Below, one piece after another: positions 1-8,295 of a stretch of DNA of 64,000 nucleotides (position 1 is the stretch's first letter; every line of letters begins with the position of its first letter). A model generated the notes under the pieces. The model made no database searches, was not told the DNA's origin, and was given only the letters and a program-made list of their open reading frames with translations. The stretch covers positions 1,279,501 to 1,343,500 of the forward strand of contig NZ_CP092415.1 in the NCBI RefSeq assembly GCF_023716465.1, given 5' to 3'. Both the position numbers and the translations under genes were made by a program. The stretch comes from Flagellimonas marinaquae. Its GTDB lineage: Bacteria; Bacteroidota; Bacteroidia; Flavobacteriales; Flavobacteriaceae.

Positions 1-1078
1 GGCCACCCGTATTACCGGTCATGCCCACCCAACCAATAACATCGCCTTGTCGGACAAACTCGCCCTTTTTTACTTTTTGGGCTTTCATGTGGAGGTATTG
101 TGTGCTATAGGTCCCGTTATGCTTTATTTTAACATATTTTCCGTTGCCCCCTCTTCGAGTGGATTCCGTTACGGTACCGTCGGCAGTTGCCACAATTGGC
201 GTACCTACCGGTGCGGCATAATCTGTTCCTTTATGTGGCCTAACTTTATAACCATAGTAAGCGATTCTACGCTTTAAGTTATATCTTGAGGAAAGCCTAT
301 ATCCAAATTTTATCGGCGCCCTTAAAAAAGTGCTTCTTAAGTTATTGGCTTCCTGATCGTAATAATCCAAAATATTGTTTACCGTATCCGCTACATATGG
401 GAAGGCATAGACTTCACGGCCTTTGTGTTCAAAAAGCGCCGCTTTTATGGGGCCACGGCCCGCGTAAACCGTATCGTTGATATAGCGTTCATCAAAAATC
501 ACTTTAAATTTATCGCCTTTTTCCAGTCTAAAAAAGTCAATGGTCCACGCATAAATTTCTGATAGACCGATGGTAACACCGTAATCTACACCCAAGTTGT
601 CCATAGCTTCCGATAAACTACTGGTTATAACTCCACCTACCTCTCTTTCCCTTAAGGTCACCTCCTTTTTGTTCTTGTAGGCCACAGCCGTATCCCGAAG
701 GTCTACAACAGTATAATTGATCTTATCGTTCTGATATATAAAAACTTCGGCCACTTCCGAAGTATCTTTCGATTTTAAGATAACGTAGGGTTTACCAACC
801 TGTATTTTGCGCACGTCGAAGGTGTCCCTAAAATTTTCTGATATAGTGGCAATCTTTGGATAGTCCACTTTGTTTTTGAGCATTAGCTCCCCAAAACTGT
901 CCCCTCTGCGAACGGTGTCGTGGACTACTTTAAATTCTTTAAGATCAAAACCATAATGCAAGACCGGTGGTTTCACAATAGTTTCAACCGTTGCCACCTC
1001 TTCCAATGGTTCTCTTGTTTCTTTGCATGACACCAATACAACCATAAGTGTCAACATTGCCCCAATAATTCTATGCAT
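1..1078 (-). CDS. M23-family metallopeptidase lipoprotein, partial (C-terminus beyond the left edge)
   Basis: Read on the minus strand from ATG at 1078, this is an open frame of about 359 codons running off the left edge. The N-terminus MHRIIGAMLTLMVVLVSC has a lipobox (LVSC), so it is probably a lipoprotein. A middle part of about 200 residues resembles the LysM/OapA-like region that precedes M23 domains. Near the cut end stand HKGTDYAAPVGTPI, carrying the first zinc ligands H and D, and YLHMKAQ. The final HxH ligand motif would lie outside the window. The family hydrolyses peptidoglycan cross-links. ATG lies 2 bases after the stop of the tryptophan dioxygenase gene, so the two are probably cotranscribed. 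The exact peptidase specificity is not readable. Confidence 0.85.
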   Translation of the reverse strand, partial: MHRIIGAMLTLMVVLVSCKETREPLEEVATVETIVKPPVLHYGFDLKEFKVVHDTVRRGDSFGELMLKNKVDYPKIATISENFRDTFDVRKIQVGKPYVILKSKDTSEVAEVFIYQNDKINYTVVDLRDTAVAYKNKKEVTLREREVGGVITSSLSEAMDNLGVDYGVTIGLSEIYAWTIDFFRLEKGDKFKVIFDERYINDTVYAGRGPIKAALFEHKGREVYAFPYVADTVNNILDYYDQEANNLRSTFLRAPIKFGYRLSSRYNLKRRIAYYGYKVRPHKGTDYAAPVGTPIVATADGTVTESTRRGGNGKYVKIKHNGTYSTQYLHMKAQKVKKGEFVRQGDVIGWVGMTGNTGG

Positions 1079-1080
1079 TT

Positions 1081-2055
1081 CTATTCCTTGTATTCTACGT
1101 TTGCTGGGTTAAAAATATGATCTACCCATTGTTTACCCCACGTATCCAGTTCATAATCTGAGTACAAAGTTGGGAAAAATATTATTTTCTGAAAACTAGG
1201 GGGCAAATACTCTTTCCAATTTGTCCCTCCCGTGGCCTCTACATCCTTGCCTTCCTTGGCCAAATATCTATGTGCCGAGCCCATGTGCATTAACGGCCAA
1301 TTAACGTTGGCGTTCATATCCAACTCCTTTAACGCAGAGATCAATTCTTCATTGTTCCGCGATACCTCGGGCAATTGCAGATATTTATGATAAATAGTAC
1401 TGTTCTTTACCGCGTTGGCAATTCGTAAAAGTCGTGGGGTATATCGCACCTCAAACTGTTTTAGGGTGAGTGTTTTCTCCCCAGTGGCCAAATCGGTGGC
1501 CCCTTTTTTCCAGTATACCTGCTCAAACAATTCTTCAATGGTATTTTCTGATGAGAATGTGTCCCTTTGCGTGGAATGTACCAAATTTTCCAATGGTGTG
1601 GCGTAAAACTCTATCATCCTATACTGTGCGGACTGAAATCCACTTGCTGGCAACAAGGCCATCCGATATCTTAGGAACTGCTCCCGCTCCATCCCTTTGA
1701 TCATTATACTGAATGAAGAGATGAGTGCTTTGAAATAACTGTTTATTCGCCGTGCCTTTTCGGTAAAAAAAAGTACATCCTGTGACCTGTCCTCTACAAT
1801 TTGCTTTTGCTCATGAAGAATAAGTTTAAAATAAAGTTCCGTGATCTGGTGGTACATAATGAAGATTTCCTCGTCGGGAAAATGCGTTCTGGGCACCTGT
1901 AGACTGAGCAGGGTGTCCAAATGAATGTAATCCCAATAGGTGAGGTATTTTTGATAGAGCAGGCCGTCCAAGTACGAACTCAGGTCTTGGCCCGAATTTT
2001 TGAACTTTTCTTCTAGCTTGTTTATCTGGGAAGCGATTTTTGCATTCTTGTCCAT
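1081..2055 (-). CDS. kynA: Tryptophan 2,3-dioxygenase
   Basis: A 324-residue heme enzyme opening the tryptophan indole ring to N-formylkynurenine, the first step of the kynurenine pathway. Family signatures are YWDYIHLDTLLSLQ (about residues 40-53), FIMYHQITELYFKLILHE (about 65-82, substrate pocket His/Phe) and, near the C-terminus, a HMGSAHRYL stretch with the probable axial heme histidine, then ATGGTNWKEYL. Length fits bacterial members. It lies 12 bases downstream of the DUF3108 gene and 2 bases upstream of the M23 gene. A later-pathway enzyme, 3-hydroxyanthranilate dioxygenase, is at 42088-42630; kynureninase and kynurenine monooxygenase are not in this window. Confidence 0.9.
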   Translation of the reverse strand: MDKNAKIASQINKLEEKFKNSGQDLSSYLDGLLYQKYLTYWDYIHLDTLLSLQVPRTHFPDEEIFIMYHQITELYFKLILHEQKQIVEDRSQDVLFFTEKARRINSYFKALISSFSIMIKGMEREQFLRYRMALLPASGFQSAQYRMIEFYATPLENLVHSTQRDTFSSENTIEELFEQVYWKKGATDLATGEKTLTLKQFEVRYTPRLLRIANAVKNSTIYHKYLQLPEVSRNNEELISALKELDMNANVNWPLMHMGSAHRYLAKEGKDVEATGGTNWKEYLPPSFQKIIFFPTLYSDYELDTWGKQWVDHIFNPANVEYKE

Positions 2056-2067
2056 TAATGCCTACTA

Positions 2068-2850
2068 CTATTTCATTATTATTTTAAACTGGTTCTTTAA
2101 ACCGTTGTAGCCATCCAAATCCGCTTTGAGCGAGCCTACGGCCAAATCCGCCTTGATCCTGATAGGAATTTTGTTCCAATCGTTTGATACCCAAAGAGTA
2201 AGACTCTCTTTTTCTTTAAAAACACGTCCGGACTGAACCAATGGCCTAAATTTAAGACATTCCACCTTTCCAAACTTGGTTCTGAGTATTTCTTTTCCCA
2301 AATATTTTAATTGAAACTTGAACACCCCATCATCATCAAACAACATATCCAGGTTTATGGCATCCCCGACCTCGAATTCTTCCAAATTGTAATTGCTCCT
2401 TAAAAAATATGAGGCAGATATCAAATCCTGTATTTGATCATGGATGGGAATATTCATTTTAGTGCCGTTCTTATTGTCTTTGAGTACGGCCTTGTCCTCC
2501 TTGTAATCAAAATCGATCTCGATATCCTTGGTATAGCCACCTTCATCAATCTTACGGATAAACTTGTAGGGTTTCCCATGATCAATATCAAAATAGCTTT
2601 CGTAGGTGTCGTCCACCTTAAAAAATATACTGGCAAAACCCGTTGTTTTTCCCCGGCCGACCACGTGGTACACAGGAACCCCGTTCAACGTATTGGTAGT
2701 TAGGTGCATTGTTGCATAACTCGCATTCAGGAACCCGTAGTGTATCCTAAACTTGAGCCATTCCCCTGGTTTAAAAGCTGGCCTGGGTTCTTGCCCATTT
2801 GCCGATATTGCCATTATGAGCAATAGTAAGGGCATCAGTATCTTTTTCAT
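2068..2850 (-). CDS. DUF3108 domain-containing exported protein
   Basis: About 260 residues with a Sec signal peptide (MKKILMPLLLLIMAISANGQ) followed by a DUF3108-type beta-rich domain: FKPGEWLKFRIHYGFLNAS, later DGGYTKDIEIDFDYKEDKA and a C-terminal LTLWVSNDWNKIPIRI segment. DUF3108 proteins are periplasmic or envelope proteins of unknown biochemical function, common in Bacteroidota. I prefer the ATG at 2850; an in-frame ATG two codons upstream (2856) is also possible. First gene of a likely operon with kynA and the M23 gene; the functional link is unclear. Confidence 0.8.
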   Translation of the reverse strand: MKKILMPLLLLIMAISANGQEPRPAFKPGEWLKFRIHYGFLNASYATMHLTTNTLNGVPVYHVVGRGKTTGFASIFFKVDDTYESYFDIDHGKPYKFIRKIDEGGYTKDIEIDFDYKEDKAVLKDNKNGTKMNIPIHDQIQDLISASYFLRSNYNLEEFEVGDAINLDMLFDDDGVFKFQLKYLGKEILRTKFGKVECLKFRPLVQSGRVFKEKESLTLWVSNDWNKIPIRIKADLAVGSLKADLDGYNGLKNQFKIIMK

Positions 2851-2943
2851 AAACAATTAATTGATATAAAATTAGTAAAATAGCTTTAGGGGTTATGCTG
2901 TTTTACATATACTTAAACAAAACTTATTCCAAAATAGTATAAC

Positions 2944-2974
2944 AAAAAAAGCCCAGTCTCGAGACTGGGCTTTT
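2944..2974 (-). terminator. Intrinsic terminator, perfect palindrome
   Basis: AAAAGCCCAGTCTC (2947-2960) is followed directly by its exact reverse complement (2961-2974). On the minus strand it runs into seven Ts (2950-2944). It terminates the patatin-barrel gene and/or the candidate small RNA. Confidence 0.8.
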
Positions 2975-2975
2975 C

Positions 2976-2992
2976 CTAAATAACCAACCAAA
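2976..2992 (-). repeat. Recurrent 17-base element next to a hairpin (copy 1)
   Basis: CTAAATAACCAACCAAA on the plus strand, identical to 32014-32030. In both copies it abuts a GC-rich hairpin that terminates minus-strand transcription. A looser relative is at 44671-44700. Confidence 0.6.
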
Positions 2993-3051
2993 CTTTAAAT
3001 TATGAAAAACCAATACTTAAAGTTATAAGGGAACCACCCCTTATGTGGGTG

Positions 3052-3059
3052 TAAAGATA
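3052..3059 (-). promoter_or_regulatory. Possible -7 box (TATCTTTA) for the candidate small RNA
   Basis: Matches the Bacteroidota consensus TAnnTTTG at seven of eight positions and is followed by CACCC, where a start site would fall. No clear -33 TTG was found. Confidence 0.35.
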
Positions 3060-3185
3060 CGGCAGCATTTTGTAGGAAAAAGTGTTTTTAACGGACTTTA
3101 ACTAAAGTCGCTAAGAATTGGTTGTTTTTGTTCTTGTTTTTGACAATTTTTTAAGATTGCCCAACATTTTATACAAGGGTTGCAA

Positions 3186-5453
3186 TCAAAACCAATAGCC
3201 CACGCTCACAAAAAAATTACCGTTATCCACTTCGGGCGACCACGAATAATATAATTGGATCGGACCAAGAAAAGACTCAAAGCCATAACCCAGTCCAAAA
3301 CCGATAAAATTGGGCTCCTCGAACCAATCTCCGGTCCTAAAAAGGTCATCGGCCACATTGGCAATGTTCGCGGAAAACAACATATGTTGTTTTGGCGCGA
3401 ACCTATAGTCCAATCGGCCATAGCTCTTTACATAACTATTACCCGGTATGCTGAGAAAATCGTATCCGAAAAATGGTGTAAAATTGTTTACAAAATTATT
3501 CCCGAAACCTCCAAGGATAAAATCAAAAGTAGCTACAGAGGATGTTCCCAGTTTTACACCCCCCTCGGTCTCCAAGTTTAGGCTAAGATTATGGAACAAT
3601 GAAAACACCCCGCCCAATTTAGCCTTGGCGACCGCAAATTCTTTAAAATTTTTGTTGTAATCGGAAGAAAAGGCATAAAAATGAAAATCCCCATCGAACA
3701 AAAGTCCCTTGGTCGGGAAATATTTATCGTCGTAAGTATCCAATTTAATCTGGGAATAAGCACTAAAATAATTGGAATTCTCAAAATTGCTCCTTCTATT
3801 GGCAGATTGGGATCCTTCTTCCCCCTCAGGGTCCACTTGGTTCAGTGTGCGTGTACTATAATTTATAAATTTATGTTCCGCCCCGATCACAAAGGCAAAT
3901 TCCTCCTGTAGAACTGTTTGCAAATATACCTGGTTGGTTAGATCTGTCACATCTACATTGATCCGTTGGATATTGGGGTCGTCCGGAACATTAAAATTGC
4001 CCCGAATCAGGGAAAAGTCGATATCTGCATCAAAATCGGTGAGTCTGGAATTTACCCCAAAACTCCAATAGTAGCCTTTATCCAAGTAATACTGCATATT
4101 GTACCGGATATGGTCCCCCAAAATAAAATCGAAGGATGCCACATCGTCTTTCATCAAAAAGTTTTTCTTGGTCAGGTTGATCAGGGCGGCACTTTTGTAC
4201 AGGTCATCGTAATGTGCAGACATTTTGATGAACATTTTAGTTGGCTCTTCCTTAAGTTTTAAAATCAAGTCGGTGCCCAACCCATTTGAAACAAGGTCGT
4301 ACCGAATGGCCTTAAAGTTACCCGTAGCAGAAAGATTGTTTATCCCTTGCTTTAAATCTTCAAAAGCAATCTTTTCCGATAAGTTGAACCTTAGTTTTCC
4401 TTTTATATAACCACGGGTATACCTATCGTTCCCCTCTATGATCATCCTATTAATGGTAAGGCTATCCATCAACTTAATGTTCTTTTTTGGTTTGGGTTCA
4501 CTTTTTTGGGCCTCTGCAATCTGCACAAACTGGTCCATTTTGGCTCGTGCCGATATTTCGCCATTGTCTATGATCTCCCTGCCCCTTTCAAAATCGATTA
4601 CGGAAAACTCATCTATATCGGGCCTAATATAAATGTCGGTTTTCTTGGATTTTGATTTCATGTCGTTCACCGTACGATAATTGTTGATCTGCAATAAAAT
4701 TTCCGTAGCGGAAGAAAGTGATTCTCGCGTGGCCAAGTCGTGTTGAACATCTACTCCGATGATGATGTCGGCCCCCATTGCTTTTACATGATCAATAGGA
4801 TAGTTGTTTACCACGCCTCCGTCAATTAAAATTTGCCCCTCTATCTCGGCCGGCTCAAACAAAGAAGGAAACGTTCCGCTGGCCACAATGGCCTCGGGCA
4901 AATACCCTTTGTCCAGCAAAATCTCCTCTCCAGTTTCCACATTGGTGGCCACACACAAAAATGGGATTGGCAATTTTCCAAAGTCTTGAACGTCCTTTAC
5001 ATGAAAAAGCAACTGCACCAGAAGATTGTAGATGTTCTGTCCACCCGAAATTGCCTGTGGAAACGATACTTTAAAATTCTCAAACGGCAACGAAAGCGCA
5101 TACCGTTCCGAATCTTCTTTTTCGTAAAAAGTTTTGGCGCCACGAGGTACATTGTCCTGTATAAGATCTGTAAAATCGGTACTCTTAAAAATGGAGTCCA
5201 GTTGATGTGCGGAATAGCCCGAGGCATATAGTGCACCAACAATGGCGCCCATGCTTGTTCCTCCGATATAATCGATTTGTACTCCCGCTTCTTCTAAAAC
5301 TTTTAGTGTACCGATATGTGCCAAACCCTTTGCACCACCACCACTTAGCACAAGCCCCACCTTGGGCGGTGTATTGTCCTTGGCGCTTTGGGCCATGGCA
5401 CATAAACCGACCATGGCAAATACTATTGTAATGATGAGACCTTTTTTATGCAT
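3186..5453 (-). CDS. Patatin-like phospholipase fused to a POTRA and Omp85-type outer-membrane barrel
   Basis: 755 residues with a signal peptide ending near AMAQS. Residues about 30-230 form a patatin domain: oxyanion loop LSGGGAKGLAHIG (37-49), nucleophile elbow GGTSMGA (Ser67) and catalytic DGG in LIDGGVVNNYP. A POTRA-like segment (about 335-410) and a beta-barrel ending in an aromatic residue (FVSVGYWF) follow. The order resembles PlpD-type (type Vd) autotransported phospholipases and RssA-like bacterial proteins. It presumably acts on lipids at or beyond the outer membrane. It starts 2 bases after uvrC and is probably cotranscribed with it, with no evident functional link. Confidence 0.88.
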   Translation of the reverse strand: MHKKGLIITIVFAMVGLCAMAQSAKDNTPPKVGLVLSGGGAKGLAHIGTLKVLEEAGVQIDYIGGTSMGAIVGALYASGYSAHQLDSIFKSTDFTDLIQDNVPRGAKTFYEKEDSERYALSLPFENFKVSFPQAISGGQNIYNLLVQLLFHVKDVQDFGKLPIPFLCVATNVETGEEILLDKGYLPEAIVASGTFPSLFEPAEIEGQILIDGGVVNNYPIDHVKAMGADIIIGVDVQHDLATRESLSSATEILLQINNYRTVNDMKSKSKKTDIYIRPDIDEFSVIDFERGREIIDNGEISARAKMDQFVQIAEAQKSEPKPKKNIKLMDSLTINRMIIEGNDRYTRGYIKGKLRFNLSEKIAFEDLKQGINNLSATGNFKAIRYDLVSNGLGTDLILKLKEEPTKMFIKMSAHYDDLYKSAALINLTKKNFLMKDDVASFDFILGDHIRYNMQYYLDKGYYWSFGVNSRLTDFDADIDFSLIRGNFNVPDDPNIQRINVDVTDLTNQVYLQTVLQEEFAFVIGAEHKFINYSTRTLNQVDPEGEEGSQSANRRSNFENSNYFSAYSQIKLDTYDDKYFPTKGLLFDGDFHFYAFSSDYNKNFKEFAVAKAKLGGVFSLFHNLSLNLETEGGVKLGTSSVATFDFILGGFGNNFVNNFTPFFGYDFLSIPGNSYVKSYGRLDYRFAPKQHMLFSANIANVADDLFRTGDWFEEPNFIGFGLGYGFESFLGPIQLYYSWSPEVDNGNFFVSVGYWF

Positions 5454-5455
5454 GG

Positions 5456-7249
5456 CTATTTATGAAAGGTTTTAAAGATTTTTTTTGCTTTTGATGCCCC
5501 CACGGAAGCAGTTAAATTTTCGAGCGAGGCTTCCTTGATGCGTTTTACCGATTTAAAGCTTTTTAATAATTGTTGAGCCGTTTTTTCCCCAATCCCCTCA
5601 ATGTTCACCAACTCGGAGTTAATGGCGCCCTTGCTTCTTTTGTTTCTATGGTGGGTAATTCCAAAACGATGTGCCTCGTTCCTGAGCTGCTGGATAATTT
5701 TTAGGGATTCCGATCTTTTGTCCAAATAGAGCGGGACGGGGTCGTCTGGAAAATAGATCTCCTCCAAGCGTTTTGCAATGCCCACTATGGCAATTTTTCC
5801 TCTCAGGCCCAATACTTCCAGACTTTTTAATGCCGAGGACAATTGCCCTTTCCCCCCATCTATCACAATTAGCTGTGGCAGGGGCTCTTCTTCGCTAAGC
5901 AATCGTTTGTATCTCCTATGGACAACCTCTTCCATACTGGCAAAATCGTCGGGGCCCTCTACCGTTTTTATGTTAAAATGGCGATAATCTTTTTTAGAGG
6001 GCTTACCATCTTTAAAAACCACACATGCCGCCACAGGGTTACTGCCTTGAATATTGGAATTGTCAAAACATTCAATATGTCGAGGTTCTTCCGATAGGCG
6101 AAGATCTGTCTTCATTTGGGCCATGATCCGTTTGGTATGGCGATCTGGATCGGTTATTTTAATTTGCTTCAATTTATCCTGTCGATAAAAACGGGCGTTC
6201 CGTTCCGATAGATCCAATATCCTACGCTTATCCCCTAATTTGGGCAGAGTTACCTTTAAATCATCATCAACAGCAACGGCAAATGGAAGATAAATTTCTT
6301 TTGATCTTGAACTGAACCGTTGTCGAATCTCGGTAATGGCCAATTGCAGCAACTCCTCATCGGATTCTTCCAGTTTCTTTCTAATCTCCATGGTATGGGA
6401 CCGGATTATGGCACCATGTGATAATTGCAAAAAATTGACATAACCATGGGTCTCATCAGAAATAATGGTGAACACATCTACATTGTTTATTTTCGGGTTC
6501 ACCACTGTAGATTTTGCCTGATAATTCTCGAGTACTTCGATTTTATCTTTGACCCGTTGTGCCTTTTCAAATTCCATTTGCTCGGCATAGTCGGTCATTT
6601 GTTGCCGAAATGTCTGTATGGAGCTTTTTAGGTTTCCTTTGATAATCTGCCTAATATCCTCGATTTGGTTTAGGTATTCTTTTTCGCTCTGCAGCCCTTC
6701 ACAAGGTCCCAAGCAATTTCCCAAGTGGTAATCCAAGCACACCTTATATTTTCCGGATCTTATCTTTTCTTCGGAAAGGTCATAATTACATGTCCTTAAA
6801 GGGTAAAGGCCCTTTACCAAATCCAACAACGTCCTAACTGTTTTCATGCTGGTGTAAGGCCCAAAATATTCGGACCCGTCCTTGATCAGCTTTCTTGTAG
6901 AAAAAACCCTGGGAAAACGCTCGTTCTTAATACAGATCCACGGGTAGGATTTATCATCCTTGAGCAGCACGTTGTAACGGGGCCTTAATTTTTTGATCAA
7001 ATTGTTTTCCAACAAAAGTGCGTCCGACTCCGTAGGGACTACAATATGTTTTATGGAGTCTATTTTCTTGACAAGCACCCTGGTTTTTCCATACTCCTGC
7101 TTTTTATTGAAATATGAAGAAACCCTCTTCTTAAGGTTCTTGGCCTTGCCCACATAGAGTATTTTACCATCTGTATCATAAAATTGATACACTCCGGGAT
7201 TGTCAGGGAGTGCACTCAACTGTACTTTTAATGATGCTGATCTGGACAT
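5456..7249 (-). CDS. uvrC: Excinuclease ABC subunit C
   Basis: 597 residues, the usual length. It makes the 3' and 5' incisions in nucleotide excision repair with UvrA and UvrB. Visible parts are the N-terminal GIY-YIG nuclease (NPGVYQFYDTDGKILYVGKA, about 17-36), a UVR motif around 200-240 (QMEFEKAQRVKDKIEVLE), the UvrC homology region with RNase H-like nuclease (HIECFDNSNIQGSNPVA and VIDGGKGQL), and C-terminal helix-hairpin-helix DNA-binding motifs (NIEGIGEKTAQQLL). First gene of a two-gene unit with the patatin-barrel protein. Confidence 0.97.
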   Translation of the reverse strand: MSRSASLKVQLSALPDNPGVYQFYDTDGKILYVGKAKNLKKRVSSYFNKKQEYGKTRVLVKKIDSIKHIVVPTESDALLLENNLIKKLRPRYNVLLKDDKSYPWICIKNERFPRVFSTRKLIKDGSEYFGPYTSMKTVRTLLDLVKGLYPLRTCNYDLSEEKIRSGKYKVCLDYHLGNCLGPCEGLQSEKEYLNQIEDIRQIIKGNLKSSIQTFRQQMTDYAEQMEFEKAQRVKDKIEVLENYQAKSTVVNPKINNVDVFTIISDETHGYVNFLQLSHGAIIRSHTMEIRKKLEESDEELLQLAITEIRQRFSSRSKEIYLPFAVAVDDDLKVTLPKLGDKRRILDLSERNARFYRQDKLKQIKITDPDRHTKRIMAQMKTDLRLSEEPRHIECFDNSNIQGSNPVAACVVFKDGKPSKKDYRHFNIKTVEGPDDFASMEEVVHRRYKRLLSEEEPLPQLIVIDGGKGQLSSALKSLEVLGLRGKIAIVGIAKRLEEIYFPDDPVPLYLDKRSESLKIIQQLRNEAHRFGITHHRNKRSKGAINSELVNIEGIGEKTAQQLLKSFKSVKRIKEASLENLTASVGASKAKKIFKTFHK

Positions 7250-7596
7250 AAAAGCTTAAAAAATGGACCTCAAAGGATTTACAACAAAGTTATATTTTAT
7301 AAATGGGGTTTATTGTTAAACTTGATCAATTCCTTATTTGGATCGACCCCTAAGGTATCTCAATGCACAAATGATACAAATCTAAATCGGAATTAAATTT
7401 GGTAACAATTTGCGAAGGATCAATAGATTGGGGTTTTTCCGCAAATAAACTATGGAAAAACCCCAGTTCCATGTTAACAAACCAGTCCAATTTGTTAAAC
7501 AGTTGCTAAATATTGTGTATTTCACCGATAAAATGTGCAGTTCATGGTATATTTTTCAATTGTTTTACTTACATTTAACGGTATAAAAACAATCCA
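7250..7596. other. Intergenic region with inverted repeats
   Basis: Divergent region between uvrC (minus) and the plus-strand unit beginning with the micro-ORF at 7597. It holds a perfect 12-base inverted repeat (7429-7440 with 7454-7465) and a second near-perfect one (7473-7481 with 7491-7500). Promoters for both directions should lie here, but I see no convincing pair of -33 and -7 boxes. Base composition is A/T rich. Confidence 0.6.
7429..7465. repeat. Perfect 12-bp inverted repeat with 13-base loop
   Basis: TGGGGTTTTTCC and GGAAAAACCCCA are separated by 13 bases. No T-run follows on either strand, so this is not a standard terminator. It could be an operator or a leader hairpin. Confidence 0.6.
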
Positions 7597-7686
7597 ATGG
7601 AAAACTATATCATTGTTTTGGGAATGTACTTGATTTTGATGCTGTTCTTCAAAATCTTTTTCTCCGTTGCAACAAAGGGAGAGTAA
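7597..7686 (+). CDS. Putative 29-residue membrane micro-protein
   Basis: ATG at 7597 opens a frame ending at TAA 7684-7686. The product starts MENYIIVLGMYLILMLFFKI and ends FFSVATKGE: one strongly hydrophobic helix with a short charged tail, typical of single-pass small membrane proteins. It lies 45 bases upstream of the 5-formyl-THF cyclo-ligase gene in the same direction. It is too short for routine gene calling, and I do not recognise the family. Conservation in relatives would decide whether it is real. Confidence 0.4.
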   Translation: MENYIIVLGMYLILMLFFKIFFSVATKGE

Positions 7687-7731
7687 TTTTTTTATAGTAC
7701 CCCCAAATAACCCCTTAATCTTCAACAGTAA

Positions 7732-8295
7732 ATGTTGAAACGTGAACTAAGAAAAAAATATAAAAATCTGAGGATGGGATTATCCCCGGCACAAGCCTCC
7801 GATTTTAGTTTGATTTTAGCAAACGAATTACTACAAATCCCGATTTGGGATTTTTTTTATTACCATACTTTTCTGAGTATGGAGGATAAAGTCGAAGTGG
7901 ACACTCTTCCCTTGATTACCTTGCTACAGGGCAAGGACAAAAATATTGTTGTTCCCAAAGTTGCAGGCCCAAACTCCATGGAGAATTATCTGCTCACAGA
8001 TAGCATAACGATAAAAAAAAGCCCTTACGGTGTTCCAGAGCCAATTGATGGCATAGAGATTCCGGAAAACAAAATTGATGTGGTGTTTGTTCCTTTATTG
8101 GCATTTGACACTACAGGAAACAGAGTGGGGTATGGCAAAGGATATTACGATGGCTTTTTGAACAAGTGCAGAAAAGAAACCGTAAAAATCGGCCTTTCCT
8201 TTTTTGGACCGGAAACGGAGCCTATTTCGGATATCAACACGAATGATGTGAAATTGGATTATTGTGTAACCCCGGAAAAGATCTACAAATTTTAA
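7732..8295 (+). CDS. 5-formyltetrahydrofolate cyclo-ligase
   Basis: 187 residues. It converts 5-formyl-THF to 5,10-methenyl-THF using ATP, in cytoplasmic one-carbon metabolism. N-terminal basic KRELRKKYKNLR helix, the VFVPLLAFDTTGNRVGYGKG loop and GYYDGFL motif are characteristic of the FthC/MTHFS family; length is normal. It converges with lspA, the two stops overlapping by 4 bases. Confidence 0.93.
   Translation: MLKRELRKKYKNLRMGLSPAQASDFSLILANELLQIPIWDFFYYHTFLSMEDKVEVDTLPLITLLQGKDKNIVVPKVAGPNSMENYLLTDSITIKKSPYGVPEPIDGIEIPENKIDVVFVPLLAFDTTGNRVGYGKGYYDGFLNKCRKETVKIGLSFFGPETEPISDINTNDVKLDYCVTPEKIYKF

Larger units (their letters stand above)
2944..3046 (-). ncRNA. Candidate small RNA (about 100 nt)
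   Basis: On the minus strand a TATCTTTA box (3059-3052) is followed by a short 5' hairpin (CACCC/GGGTG), an unpaired T-rich stretch containing TTTGGTTGGTTATTTAG, and a strong terminator ending in T7. Promoter-like box, leader hairpin and terminator form a compact transcription unit that encodes nothing obvious. The region could instead be only the 3' UTR and terminator of the patatin-barrel gene. No known RNA family was identified by eye. Confidence 0.4.
2857..3185. other. Intergenic region holding a terminator and a candidate small RNA
   Basis: 329 bases without a protein gene, between the stop of the patatin-barrel gene and the start of the DUF3108 gene, both minus strand. It holds a perfect 28-base palindrome (2947-2974), a repeat element at 2976-2992 shared with 32014-32030, a small CACCC/GGGTG hairpin (3035-3051) and a TATCTTTA box on the minus strand (3052-3059). 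These are listed separately. On the plus strand a nine-codon frame with stop (3002-3028) is probably meaningless. Confidence 0.7.

Noticed and set aside
3002..3028. Plus-strand eight-residue frame with ATG and stop after the 17-base repeat
   Set aside because: Too short to support as a gene; it may only reflect complementarity to mRNA leaders and is treated under the candidate small RNA.
7522..7725. Minus-strand open frame of 67 codons in the uvrC-cyclo-ligase spacer
   Set aside because: It overlaps the plus-strand micro-ORF, has no signal or domain and ends in cysteine/serine-rich random-looking sequence.
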